From assembly GCF_030272615.1 (NCBI RefSeq), contig NC_081415.1, positions 233,129,303 to 233,193,302 on the forward strand: 64,000 bases of DNA, given 5' to 3'. The DNA comes from Cryptomeria japonica (taxonomy: Eukaryota; Streptophyta; Pinopsida; Cupressales; Cupressaceae). Numbering within the stretch: the first letter of the stretch is position 1; each line of letters starts with the position of its first letter. The notes beneath the pieces were generated by a model. It worked only from the letters and a program-made list of their open reading frames with translations, was not told where the DNA came from and did not search any database. Of the stretch, positions 47,691 to 59,520 are shown piece after piece. The translations under genes and the position numbers were made by a program.

Positions 47691-49430
47691 ATGATGAAGA
47701 AAGAAGGTCCAAAGTTCAATAGGGAAAACTACAGAATCTGGAGTAATAGGGTGAAGATCTATATCAAGAGTCTAGGAAGCCAATATTGAGACCATGTTGT
47801 TACTAAATATAACTTGCCTAGTGGGATTTTGTTAGATGATCAAAAGAAGGAGCAATGGGAGAATAATCAAGCATTGGAGTCCATTATCAGTTCCTTGTCT
47901 GATTCAGAGTATGTTAATGTCCATGGATTGGAAACTATTGTTGAAGTGTGGAAGAAACTTGAGGATATCTATAGCAGTGATGAGCATGTGAAGATTGCTA
48001 AAGAGGAGAGTCTAAGAGGTAAATTTGATGATATGTGGATGGTTGAAGGTGAGAACATTCAACAGTATGGTCAGAGGATCAAGGAGATTGTCGGTGAGAT
48101 CAAAAGTGCTAGTGGTATAGTGGAGGATACCACAGTGGTTAGCAAGGTGTTGAGAACCCTTCTACCGGTCTATGCTATCCGAGTTGCAGCCATTCAGGAA
48201 CTCAAGTCTATTGATAAATCAAAGGTAACTCTTGACTCCATCATTGGTAAACTAATTGCTTTTGAATTATATGGTTATGATGGAAGTATTCAAAAATCAG
48301 AGTTTGCATTTAGAGCTTCATTTTCTAACCCACTGGTAAGGAAAAGCAGAGAAGCTAGTTACAGTCATGAGTCTAGATCTAGTAGAGAAGGTGATGATGA
48401 AGACAATCTGATTGATATTGAAGCATTATTGGCCAAACAGTTACCCAGAGGTACCGGTAAGTACAAAGATAAATTATTGTTGATGTGTTTTTACATGTAA
48501 CTAGATTAGACATATTGCTGCTAACTATCCAAATGGAGTTAATGAGCATAAACATGAGAAGTATAAGAAGTACAAAGGCAAAGGCAAAAGAGATTGTCTA
48601 ATGGAGGAATTACAGATGAGGAATTTGAAGAAGTTGCAAATGAGGACATTGTCTTTGTTGCCATTAAAGAAGAAATATCAGATCAGAAGGTATTAGTTTC
48701 TCACATGGATAGTTTTGATGATTGGATTATAGAGAGTGGTTGTTCACATCACATGACCGATGACAGGAGTAAATTTCTAACTTTGAAGGCATTTGATGGA
48801 GGTGTTGTGATATTTGGAAATGACTCACCCTACATGGTAAAAGAAAAAGTAACCATCTCTTTGAATGGAAAGAGTAGTGCAGATGATGTCTACTGGGTTG
48901 AAGGATTGAAACACAATCTTTTGAGTGTTGCTCAACTCAATGACATGGGTTATCCACTAGAGTTCAAGAATGGAAGTGAAAAATCTATGGAAGAAAAGGT
49001 GAACTGATTGCAACGGTCAAGCAGACAAAAGGTAGCTTGTTTCACTTAAGTTCTAAAGTCAACAGTTGTTTAATTGCAAAAGTAGAAGATAGTTGGCTTT
49101 GGCATTGGAGATTTTGTCATGTAAATTTTGGTAACATTGTGAAAGTCAGCAAGTCCAAATTGGTAAGAGGTTTACCTCAGTTGGATAAACCAGTTAATGC
49201 TCTGTGTAAGGAATGTCATTTAGGGAAGATGACATCCTCAACTTTTAAGAGCAAATGTTTTACTATCAGAACATTTGCTAGATTTGGTTCATACTGACCT
49301 TTGTGGACCAATAAGGACTAGAAGCATTCAAGGTGATTGATATTGAATGATTTTTATTGATGATTGCTCAAGAATGATGTGGGTTACATTCTTGAAGGAA
49401 AAAATAGAAGCCTTTAGAAAGTTTTAAGTT
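47691..49430 (+). pseudogene. Copia gag-protease-integrase N-terminus (element H)
   Basis: ATG at 47691 (MMKKEGPKFNRENYRIW) begins a copia Gag: LESIISSLSDSEYVNVHG, KAKIAKEES-like KIAKEESLRGKFDDMW, and EDTTVVSKVLRTLLP. There is one stop at 47787. The CCHC knuckle (48470-48540) is destroyed by small indels; IRHIAANYPNG remains. The protease (48594-49007) reads DDWIIESGCSHHMTDD, with Glu in place of the catalytic Asp of DSG. The pre-integrase zinc region is in another frame (WLWHWRFCHVNF, ALCKECHLGK), then LVHTDLCGPI and IDDCSRMMWVTF with stops. Confidence 0.8.
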
Positions 49431-49440
49431 TTAAGTTTTT

Positions 49441-49597
49441 ACTGATGATTGCTCAAGAATGATGTGATCCTATGGTTTTTTGTTATTTGTTTCTACATTT
49501 CATTTTTAAGTGTATGCTTCCGGTGGTTAAAAGTTAATTTTGAAAATTTGATAACTGGTAGATCACTAATTCACCCCCCTCTTAGTGATCCTCGATT
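49441..49597 (+). repeat. LTR tail of element I and chimeric junction with H
   Basis: Sequence 49436-49465 repeats TGATGATTGCTCAAGAATG from the H integrase (49350-49381). LTR-end sequence with the C-rich motif (49569-49586) then runs to GATTCCAATA. Only about 130 bp of this LTR exist here. Confidence 0.55.
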
Positions 49598-49598
49598 C

Positions 49599-49612
49599 CA
49601 ATAATTGGTTTC
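49599..49612 (+). promoter_or_regulatory. Primer binding site of element I
   Basis: ATTGGTTTCAAAGCC directly follows the LTR end. It is an initiator-Met site with two changes, similar to those of B and C. Confidence 0.65.
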
Positions 49613-49671
49613 AAAGCCTAGTATCTCTGAAGAAGCCTAACCACTTGAGGAGGGTCTTGGAGATTGATTCA

Positions 49672-50667
49672 ATGGATTCTGGTTTTCAGAGACAACTTAG
49701 TGTGGCACTTGAGGATCTTGATGTAGCTAGAAATGAGATTTGTACCTTAAAGAAGAAATTGAATGTTGTTGATGATTTCATTAATGACCTGAAGGATCAA
49801 GCAAATGTCTCTAGAGAGAAGAGGATGGAATTAATGGACAAGTTGAAGGAGAAACAAGATCTGATCATGGGATACCAGGATAAAGTTGATGAAGTTAACA
49901 AGCTTGAAAGAGAGAATGTTTCTTTGAAGAATGAGATGCAATATACTGTGACGAGGCTGACTAAGGAAATTGAGGACTAGAAGAAGAATGAAGAGAATCT
50001 GGCACAATCATTGAAGGAAAGATCAGATGAATGCTTCAGGCTTACCTATAAGAATGATCAATTGAAGCTTGAGCTGACACAGTCAAGGAACAATGGTCAA
50101 GAACTTGAAAGACATATTGCTAGTTTGAGGAATGAACTTGCTACTGCTAATGAGTACAAAGATAAATTCAAAGATAGTTCAACAAGTCTTGATGAGATGC
50201 TGAAGAGTCAGAGACATGGAAAGGACATGCGAGGAATTGGATTTGAGAAAGGTGAATCCTCCAAATTTGGACAAGGAAATGCAAATCCTAATCAGAAGAA
50301 CAACAAGAATCCTTCGGTAAGACAACCTAATGCTCATAAATTCAATTGTAGATTCTTTACTTGCAATAAGTTTGGTCATATTGTGAATCAATGCAGAAGT
50401 AGAATGAATAATGGAGTGAACAACATGAATGATGTTCCTACCTTTATCGGTCAATGTTTAATATGAAATAATTTTGGTCACAAGTCAAATATGTGTAGAG
50501 CAGTAATGAATAATTTTCAGAACAAAAGATGCTATTCTTGTGGAATGTTTGGACATATCTCTAATCAGTGCTGGACAAGACCAAATCAGATGAACTTCAA
50601 ACCTATGCAGAATAATGTTGTTTGTTGAGCATACAACAAAACTGGTCACATTGCAAAGTGTATATGG
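49672..50667 (+). pseudogene. gag of element I: coiled coil plus zinc knuckles
   Basis: From MDSGFQRQLSVALEDL at 49672, one frame continues with stops at 49978 and 50464. Long heptad-rich coiled coil (ICTLKKKLNVVDDFINDL, ELERHIASLRNELATANEY) is followed by a knuckle missing its first Cys pair (FFTCNKFGHIVNQC), a damaged one, CYSCGMFGHISNQC, and AYNKTGHIAKC, cut off by the K LTR. It is the closest relative of the A gag. Its C-terminal tail seems to continue at 61227, beyond K. Confidence 0.75.
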
Positions 50668-51308
50668 TGAAAATGGATACAACAATAATATTGAAAGACT
50701 AAATGAATTCAACCACAAAACCCTAGCCTAACAACAACAAAGATCCACCATAACATATGAAGATTACCTAAGACAATGCAAATCAAATGAAATCACAAAG
50801 ATTATACCATCACATGTACAATAGGGTTTTGATCTCCATTCTTTCTATCTCTATTGATCTTGTTTGATATATTTGCTCTCAGATTTTATATGTGCACAAG
50901 AGCTCAACAAAGAACAGAAATGTGGGTTCAAGTAGGATCGCATATGAAAGATCGAATGCTAGGATGCTTGATTAGAATGTATATGTCCAGGAGTTGAAAT
51001 GCATAGGGTTGATAATGAAGGAAGCATCTCCTTATATAGAAGACACCATAAGAAATGGAGGGATAAGATTGAGAGGTGTAAAAGATAAATGGTCGGTTAA
51101 GATTAGAGGGTAGGTAGAGAAACTAATAAAATAATGAGAGGGTAGGTAGTGTATGAATTAAGAGATGAATGACATGTGTCATAGGTAGAAAATATTAATG
51201 AATTAATTAAATAAATAAAGATTTATTTAATTAATAGAAGAATTAGGCTTAAGATAATTAAATAAATAAAGATATTTATTTAATTAGACTGGACAATTTT
51301 AGGTGTCT
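50668..51308 (-). repeat. 3' LTR of element K (about 641 bp)
   Basis: Minus strand: starts TGTAGACACCTAAAATTG at 51308, TATA box TTCTATATAAGG near 51040, and ends near 50668-50673 (TTGTATCCATTTTCA). Its left edge truncates the gag of I within a zinc knuckle. Confidence 0.65.
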
Positions 51309-51327
51309 ACATTTTGCCCCTCTTTGA
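51309..51327 (-). promoter_or_regulatory. Polypurine tract of element K
   Basis: The minus strand reads GTCTCAAAGAGGGGCAAAA directly before the LTR start. Confidence 0.65.
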
Positions 51328-51652
51328 GACAATGTAGCTTGTCGCGTTGTTTCAAAGAAGATAATATGAATTGATACAAAGTTGCCCCAAGATGGGAATG
51401 ATATGCCCCCTTAAGAGATTGGATGAAAATGTCTGGAAAGATCATAGACAATCTCTCTATAAGAAAGAAAGACTAGAATGGATTGACCAGATGGAGTGAC
51501 AGAGTCACAGGATAAAGAAGACTGAATAGGGCTAGGGCTAGGGCTAGGGCAGTCTATAAGATAGACCACGAGGGGAAAACATCCTCATTGTCATCCACAC
51601 ATCCAAGAGATCAGAGTGTAAAGAGAGAATAGAGTAGCAATAGTCAACAGTG

Positions 51653-52881
51653 ATGGCATTGGTTGACATATTCGAACGCGTTCGCCGACTTCAGAGGCCA
51701 GCAGATGCAGGAGAGCCAGTAAGTACCACAAAACCTTCTTGTACTTTGTTGCAATAAATGTTGTCATTAATGCATGTTAGATAGCACAATAAATGCACGT
51801 TTAGGAATGTCAAACAAGGTCCAAAAATGCTAAGGCACATCTGTGTTGGTGCCAGGCGCGTTTGTGTTTGTGTCAAGTGCATCTATGAATGAAAAGGCTT
51901 CTATGTCAAATGCGAGCGCATCTGTGTTGTGTAGGCACATTTGTGCTATGTGGGCACATCTGTGCAGAGCATAGGCACATCTGTGTATTTCAGGCATGTC
52001 TGTACAAAGCAGGCGCGTATGTGCAGTCTGTAAGTGCATTTATGTCATAAAGGTGCGTTTATGTCTTCAAGGCCAAATCGACAGTTCTGTGATGAACATA
52101 CGTTGTCGATTGGATAAGCTGCTGAGAGGATACACTCAAGCAGGTCCTATAGGGAAGACTAGGATAGTAGATAGGGCTAGGATTGACAATTCTGTGATAG
52201 AACATATGTTGCCAATTAGGAAACTACTTAAGAGGATACACTCAAGTAGAGGCCCTAGGATAAGATAGATCAAGGCACTTTGTGATGAACAATGAATACC
52301 AAGACATAGTACTTTGTGATGAAGAGGGAGTACTAAAAAGAGCAGTACTTTGTGATGAATAGTGAGTGCAACTAAAATACGTAGTACTTTGTGATGAACG
52401 GTGGGTACCACTATGATAAAAAAACAACATTTTGTGATGAGTAGGGAATGCCACTAGGATAGAAGCAACAATTTGTGATGAACAGTGAGTGTCACTAGGA
52501 TAGAGTATCATAAGCACTTAGGATAATAAGTAGCATTTTGTGATGAACAGGGAATGACACTTTGACTAACAAAGTTGATTTGCTTGACTGCAGGAGTACC
52601 TACCTATGCTAGAGTCACGGGAGAGATTCCCCTTGACTCAGAGTTTACGACCGGAGCTGACGTTTGAGGATAGAGTTGCCATTGAGGTTATGGGTTTGAG
52701 ATTCATTCTATATGTGCCTGAGTTTTGGGCAAACATGGGGTTGCTGACTGTGCTAGCTGAGAGATGGCACTCAGAGACATGTACATTTCATTTGCCGATG
52801 GGTGAGATGACAGTCACCTTAGAGGATGTGTATAGGATACTAAGGATACCGATCGATGGGGAGTTGATTCCCTATGATTGA
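51653..52881 (+). CDS. Plant mobile domain protein fragment, two exons, antisense in element K
   Basis: Exon 1 (51653-51718) encodes MALVDIFERVRRLQRPADAG and ends at a GTAAGT donor (51719). Exon 2 starts at 52594 after a TTGACTGCAG acceptor with a CTAAC branch-site candidate at 52566-52570, and stays in phase to TGA at 52881 (EYLPMLESRERF, then YVPEFWANMGLLTVLAERW, HSETCTFHLPMGEMTVTLED, IPIDGELI). The last blocks are hallmarks of the plant mobile domain (MAIN/MAIL1-like), known from host proteins, Mutator-like and gypsy elements. The 875-bp intron is mostly tandem repeat. At about 118 residues it is truncated; weak coding traces run on to about 53050. Splicing is predicted, not shown. Confidence 0.6.
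51834..52063. repeat. About eleven degenerate 19-22-bp repeats (GGCACATCTGTG type)
   Basis: Units share GGCRCATYTGTG, for example AGGCACATTTGTGC, GGGCACATCTGTGC and AGGCGCGTATGTGC. They lie inside the predicted intron of the mobile-domain gene. Confidence 0.8.
52077..52265. repeat. Two ~104-bp direct repeats
   Basis: Both copies contain GACA(G/A)TTCTGTGAT and GAGGATACACTCAAG; they start at about 52077 and 52181. Confidence 0.8.
52279..52560. repeat. Seven degenerate 35-65-bp repeats (TTTGTGATGAACAGTGAG type)
   Basis: Each unit opens with TTTGTGATGA and ends with an AGTAC- or ACTAGGATAG-like tail. They fill the intron up to its branch site. Confidence 0.8.
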
Positions 52882-54717
52882 GACAGAGATAGGGATTCAC
52901 TGAGATGAGTGTTTCAGGATCTGGGATTGGAGATGAGGGCAGGACATGTGTCTTTGGACATGACAACACAGACTGGATTGGCACTACCAGTGGTGCTAGC
53001 AGGAGTGACCAGTGGGTTCTTATGTATCAGTTTTGTACCATTTTGTATGATGATGTAGACACCTTCGGGTGATTGTAGCCATATATTTTTGACATCATTG
53101 TATCATGACACTTATGATTATATATATGAGATGATTCTTGTTTGTGGTAACTATATGCATGTATACCTATGTGATGTTTGTTTCTATGTGATGCATGTTT
53201 CTATGTGATTCTTATGATATGGATGAAAATATGTACATGATGAAATGCAATAATTTTATTTTTTTATGTTTCTATATGTTATGCGAATGCAAATGTGAAT
53301 GTATGAAATGCAGATGAATATGATAATGCAAATTACTATTTACATGATGAGAATGTAAAATGTGCTAATATGTGTTGTGTGTAGGATATGGTGCAATTGT
53401 GATATCTATATGTACATATGAAATGCTTATATGTGATAATGCAGGTGCAACTACATGAAATGCAAATGTTTTTGGTGTGTCATTATACTCAGTCATGTGA
53501 TAGCGGGCTACACAGACTCAAGAAGGATGATGGAGGTCAATCAAGAAAGGGGGATGGAAGATAGAAGATATGAAAGTGAAAGAGCTTCTTGTGCTTTATC
53601 ATCATTGAGCTTTATTATGGCAAAATAAGTTATGACAATCTAGACATAGGTTCGATCCAGAAAGTAATTGTACCTATTTGCATGGAGATAAGAGAGTTGC
53701 AAACAAGGAATGCCCCAGTTCATACTAGACTCACATTGTCCTCATATCCTTGGACAAGTCATAGCATTACTAAAAGACAATCCACAGACAACAAAGAAAA
53801 ATAGGTGACAATACCCCATCCTCGCCTTTCTAGTCAAAGCCATCCTCGAGATAAAATCTCTAGTCAGAGACATCCTGGAAAAGCTAAAAGACATGTCACT
53901 AGAAAGATAAAATCAAAATAAAACCAAGACTCAACACCAACATCCACTATAGTCCTCAACTTTAGTGTCTCTTGTCAGTTGTATAAGTCTATTTGATTGT
54001 GGTCACAATGTTTACTTTCACAAAAGGATAGATAGCACTAAACCATAATGTTGTCTGAGTCTATCAAAAGATTTGATTTGTTGAAGCCCATTGTTGTTGT
54101 TGTGTCTCATCTGAAACTGACTAAATCCATGCAATTAATACTTTATTGCTGAGAAGATGGAACTTTATTGCAGATTGGCGATGCAAATGTTTCTTTATTG
54201 TGGATTGTGCAAGGATAGACTGAAGAAAGCTGGAAGAAACTATACTCTGCAAAACAGACAATGCTCTTAGTTCCACACCCATTACTAGACGTAGGATTTG
54301 CCTTAGCCATAGATAGGAGCTGATTTATTATGAATGGAAAGAGGTGAAAAGGAATGTTATTATTATGAATGGCTAACCAATCTTAGGTAGATCAATAACA
54401 ATCCATGATGGGAATGGGTAAGTTTGTTATGAATGGATAGGTTTTGAGTGTGTGCAAAGTGAGAGATGAAATGGAATCCTAAAGAAGGGAGGAGCAATGT
54501 CTCTACACATGGCACTGGTGACCCAGTTTTCACCATGGTACTTGCCCAGGGCACCACCAAAGTGGTTTTCACCATTGGACAAAATGTTTTCTGTTTTTCA
54601 ATCAATTTTTTAATTTTATTTTTGTGTCACAAGGTGTCTATTTGCCAGGTTTTCACCAAGTAATGATTTTTTATTTTTATGATTTTTTTAATTTTTTAAT
54701 TAAGATACTCTGAAGAG
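52882..54717. other. 3' untranslated region of element K
   Basis: No supported coding. It holds a degraded continuation of the mobile domain, then AT-rich sequence with ATGTGAT-type runs (53090-53480). At 54535-54577 is the CCATGGTACTTGCCC and AGTGGTTTTCACCAT segment that also occurs at 23918-23966. Confidence 0.5.
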
Positions 54718-55818
54718 CTATGTGTAAAACCTATGAAGGTGCATGTTGTTGATAGGATCCTCCAAAGGTTCACCCTCTGTGGTTGAGAGCTGATATGCAC
54801 TAGATCCATAGGTTGTTGTAATGATGTAAGGACCAATCCAATTTGGTTCAAACTTCTTCTCTCTATCTTGCTGCTTTTTAGGATTTTCTTTGAGAACTAA
54901 GTCACCCACCTCAAATGTGTGAGGCTTTACCTTATGATTGTAGTTGCATTGTTCCTTGACTGAATGATGTGTAGCTCGTGTGACTGTCTTCCTTGATAAA
55001 TGAATTGAGATAGAATTACTAGTGTGTGGACTACACAAGCCCGTATGCCTGTCACCTAAAGATGTTTGGGCATCCCTGATAACAAAGTCCTTTGAGGAAG
55101 CTCCATTAAAGGTCCATGACGTATCGCCAAAAGGGGATGGATGTGCAAAACAAGTGGATGAGTGATGAAGGCTTATGCTTGCGAAAAGAAGTGAAAGTAT
55201 CATGATATGATGGAGACTTAGGATCAACAAGTATTCTTTTTGGCTTGAAATTTTAGAACTTTTGCCCCCAGTTATTTTGATATTAGGGGAGATAAACTCT
55301 TTTTTTTTTTTCTCCATATGATTTTTATCCTTGACCTTGATTTTTGTAGAGTCATTTTCTTTATTTTTGACTTTTAGATTTTTCTTTTCGTAGCTTGATT
55401 TTTGATCCCCAATGAGTAAGGGCTTTTGTAATTCTTGTTGATCCAAGTCTAGAAGTGGAGTGGAAATGGAATGAGTGGATGAAATGGTAAGGCTATATGA
55501 GTTCTCAAGAGGGCTAGCGACACGCTCAATAGATTCTTTGCAGGAACCACTCTTAGGAATATTGATATCAAGAGATGCTTGCACCACTAGAGGAGATTTG
55601 CATTCAGACTTAGTAGCCACAACACTAGGTGGTTCATACCCAATTCCTTGGCATTGAAAATTGTTTTTAGGTTGTTCTTGTTGACTGAATACCTTAGGAG
55701 ATAGTGGGAGTTGATAAACATGAAATATATACTCACCACATCCAATGTCTTTGACCTTGAACTTTTCTTTGATCTCTGCTTGTGTTGACGTAGAAGCTTT
55801 CAAGGATTCTAGATCCAC
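54718..55818 (-). pseudogene. Pro-RT linker fused to integrase C-terminus (element K), 366 open codons
   Basis: An uninterrupted frame, in phase with gag and protease. Residues 1-55 look like the protease-RT linker (FKVKDIGCGEYIF, QLPLSPKVFSQQEQPK). A Ser-rich and then Lys-rich stretch follows (about 140-180), next a hydrophobic segment (about 197-217, LLILSLHHIMILSLLFASIS) able to span a membrane, and from about 283 the gypsy integrase C-terminal domain (YNHKVKPHTFEVGDLVL, FEPNWIGPYIIT, MHLHRFYT). RT, RNase H and the integrase catalytic core are absent. Deletion that kept phase, or a selected fusion, could explain it. Confidence 0.65.
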
Positions 55819-55875
55819 ATATGCTGAAGATGGAACAACTTCTTGATTGACTGGGATTGTTATTTATGATCTAGG

Positions 55876-58800
55876 TCACAGATTGTTGCAATATATGAAT
55901 GGGTTAGGATCAGCTTTGACGGTCACTTCAACTCCATTGTGTGGAAACTTGATACATTGATGATATGTAGATGTGACTGCACTCATCTCATGAATCCATG
56001 GATGTCCAAGCAATATATTGTATGTGAGATCCAGGTTTAGGACTTGACAAACCACATCCTTTGTAACTAGCCCAACTATGAGAGGTAAGGTGACTATGCC
56101 TTTGGACGAATGTTCTTCCTCATCATATGCTTTGATGGTAATTTTGTTTGTAGAATTCACAGCTTTATCAGAATATCCCAATTGTTTAATAGTGCTCAAT
56201 GTACAAATGTTTAGACCTGCTCCTCCATCTATCAAGACTCGTTTTATTCGATGTTTGTGTAGGAAGGCTTCAATGTGTAAAGGTGCATTATGTGGCTAAC
56301 TTATGGAGGTGTCATCAACTTCTGTGAATGTAAGGGAATGTGGAACGGAAAGGTATCCCACCATGGCTTGAAACTGGTCCATGTTCAGATCAGTAGGGAC
56401 ATAAGTGTCTCTCAAGATTTTGTCAAGAATAGCTTTATGTGCAGGGGATATGCGTAAGAGCTCAAGGATGGAGATGAGCATGGGTGTCTTCCCTAACTGT
56501 TCTACAAGGTCATACTTAGGCTTGGTTGATGAGGAAGCAATGTTTTTAGCTAGAGCACCTTGCAAAGTGAATTTACCTTGACAAGTTGTAACATTACATT
56601 CAAAGGTAGGTTCGGAAGAAGATCCAATGCCTTTTAGGACAATCTTAGGTTTATGGGTAGAATTCTCAGGCATTTTGTCCTTGATGATAATGGTAAAGAC
56701 ATAATTGTCCATTGAAATGTGATTGACGGTTGAATCATAATTAAAAGATGCTCTAGTATAGTTAGTTTTCTCAACTATGGCTTTGGCTTTTCTCTTGTCA
56801 TGTTTTGGGAATGGTTCTTTAAACATTTCATGTTCTTGATTGGATGAGTGTCCTTCAATCTCAATGTCACCTCTATCAATGAGATCTTGTATGATGTTCT
56901 TCAATCGATGACAATTTCCTATCTTATGACCTTTTCTCTTATGAAAATTTCAGTACTCATCATTCCACCAATTTGGTTGGACCTTTGGCTCATATGGAAG
57001 CAAATCTAGAATTGTTATTATTTTGTTTGCCACTAGCTTCTTGAAAGCTGACTCAAGTAGTTCTCCCAATGGGGTGTACTTCCTTCATGACCTTGAAGTT
57101 GTTTGAGTATTCACTTGATTGTTTGGAGAGCTTGATCTAGAAAAAATGATTTTGGGTCATACTGCATTGGCATCCACAACACCATCATTGACTATGTTCT
57201 TGTTTTTATTCCAAAATCTTGGCTTGTCTTTTCCTTTAAAGTCCTCTTTGTTTTCCTTGAATATCTTAATGACTCCTTGTTCAATTAGGGCCTTTTCTGT
57301 TGTTAAACCTTTTTCAATGACGTCCTTGAAGGTGGACAAACAAGCTTTTCTCAAGTCATAACCAATGTCTTTGTTAACATTCTGAGTGAACATCTCTACC
57401 ATTTGTTTTTGTGGAATTTCACAAGAGCATCGACTGGCTAGATTTCTCCATCTTTGTAAAAATAGTGAAAAATATTCTCCATCCTTTTGTTTGGTGTTGC
57501 ACAAAGTAGTGACTGATATGTATGTCTCTATGTTGTATGAGAAATGTTGGATAAATGCCTCTGCTAAGTCACCCCATGACTTAATTCCAGGTGGGAGTTG
57601 GGAGAACCATTCCATAGCTTGATCACCTAAGCTCTGTGGGAATAATCTCATCAAATATGTCTCTTCTGTTGCTACCTCAATGCAAGCTGTGAAAAACTAT
57701 CTTATGTGTCCCTTAGGATCCCCTTTTCCTCTGTATTTATCAAATGTAGGTGTCACAAAGTATGTAGGAAATGGAGGCATTGGAATGCTTTTGTCAAATG
57801 GATAGGGACATATGTCTCTCATTGTGTAAGTTGGCTTCGGTGTATTTATGTCCTCCACTTTCTTTTGTAGATCCTTGATTTGTTGTTCCAAACTGTTCTT
57901 AGGTGGAGATCGACTTCTTGAACCATATCCCATTCCTGAAGTACTGAGTGGGGGAAGAGAATTTTGCATATATGGATGATATTGATCATACACATGTTCA
58001 TATGTAGGAGGTCTATAATGATGCTGCATATATGGACCACTTGGTATAGATTCATGATGAGGAGAGAAATATCTACTTTGTCCTTGTATACCATACTCTA
58101 TAGGCATGTCATGAGTTTGTTCTAATGTGTTGCCCCCAAATTTGACACGAGGTTTCCTTGTGTCCAAATTTAAATCATGCCTTTGGATATCCAATTGCTT
58201 TGGTGGCTGGTCCTTAGCATTGGTATGTGATTGAGTATATTTTTCTGCATAAGACTTTCATAATGGTCTGCGAAGGTGAGTATCATATGCTTGACCATGT
58301 GTGTATGGGACCTCTAGTTTTTGAAACAAAGATGATGGTGATTTAGGCACAAGATGTGGTCCTCTATTGCCTCCACTATTAGGCCTCCTTTGATCCATGT
58401 TGGGGTGAGGTTGTTGCAAAGTTTGATGTTCCATTATTTGAGACATGTCAAAATCATGAGGAATCTTGGCTCCACTTTGTGTCATCACTTGTAAGAAATA
58501 TTGTCTATCTCTCCTTATTATTTCCTCAACCAATCGATTGAAATGGGGATCCATAATGGAGTCTTCCATTTTTGCTGAATGTACTGAAATGTTGTCCATA
58601 TTGTCATTGTGTGTATCATTATTGTGTGTAGTGTCCATGTTCTCAACATTTGGAATGTTTCTATAGGCATCCATGTCAGGTAATGTAGTATGATCAGAAT
58701 TGAAAAAGATATCATTATCATACTCATAGGAACTCATGTTTGTGGACTCTTGAGCCTCTTTAGCTTCTCTCCTAGGTGTTTGGGAATGGGTTTCAACCAT
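55876..58800 (-). pseudogene. Gag and aspartic protease of element K
   Basis: One phase from MVETHSQTPRREAKEA at 58800, with stops near 58257, 57696, 57156, 57090, 56950 and 56295 but no frameshift. An Asp/His-rich N-terminus is followed by the Gag domain (MRLFPQSLGDQAMEWFSQLP, SWGDLAEAFIQHFS), a zinc motif reduced to FHKRKGHKIGNCHRL, a long spacer, and a Tat-type protease: RVLIDGGAGLNICTLSTIK (active-site region DGG, about 56230), IVTLPLIVG, and YNILLGHPWIHEMSAV. It is followed by about 55 codons with stops, then the fusion frame at 55818. Confidence 0.8.
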
Positions 58801-59520
58801 GAACTAGGTATTGACCAAGATGTGTGAGACTAGATGAAAATGGAAAGAGTCTGGAAGACCAAGATTTGGATGGAATGTAAATGAATTTGGGGTGTACTTG
58901 GAATGTCCAAAGTGTAAGACCAAGTATGTATGTAGTAGATTAGGTGTGACTTCCAAAGAGATGATAGTTTCTATTGATGAGGTAAGTTTACCTTGACTCT
59001 AAGTAAGACCAAATGAGACCCAAAGGTGATAGACCTTGATGAGGGACCACTTAGCCAAATGTGTTGACAAAATATGACGAGGACAAGCAAGTGACCTTTT
59101 GACTCAAGTTTAGACAAATGTGAATGTAATGTAAGGTGTAAAGCAATTATGGATTTTGTGAGACCCAAAGATAGGTTGAATTCTAGATGAAAACCTGAAG
59201 AGATAGCTTAGGAAGCTCAAGAATTCTGAAACTGACTGCTCTTGTTTGTTGGACTATAAATTTTTCCAATTTGTGAAGTTGTTTTGTTGTGACCCAATCT
59301 GAAATTTTGACTATATTTCCGTGACAAGAGGACACAATGTTGATGAAGACTCAATGTTTGCAAGTGTTTAGACTAAAAAATGACTCAAAGAAAAGTGTGT
59401 TGTTTGATGCAAAATTGTTTTGCATACACTTGAAGACACAAAAGACACAATGTTTTGATGTTTGGTCTTGAATGTTTGATAGTTCAAAATAAGACAAGCA
59501 CAATTCTTATGGTTGGCTAG
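58801..59520 (-). other. Leader upstream of K gag
   Basis: No coding signal. GACCAAG/ACCCAAA-type short motifs recur. No primer site was recognised. Confidence 0.4.

Larger units (their letters stand above)
45985..49440 (+). mobile_element. Element H: Ty1/copia, truncated in integrase
   Basis: The 5' LTR is followed by a perfect primer site, gag, protease and the start of integrase, then the sequence breaks near 49440 at the LTR tail of I. RT, RNase H and the 3' LTR are missing. Confidence 0.8.

Noticed and set aside
51834-52560. CRISPR-like array
   Set aside because: The repeats are degenerate, vary in length and have no unique spacers of constant size; this is plant retroelement DNA.
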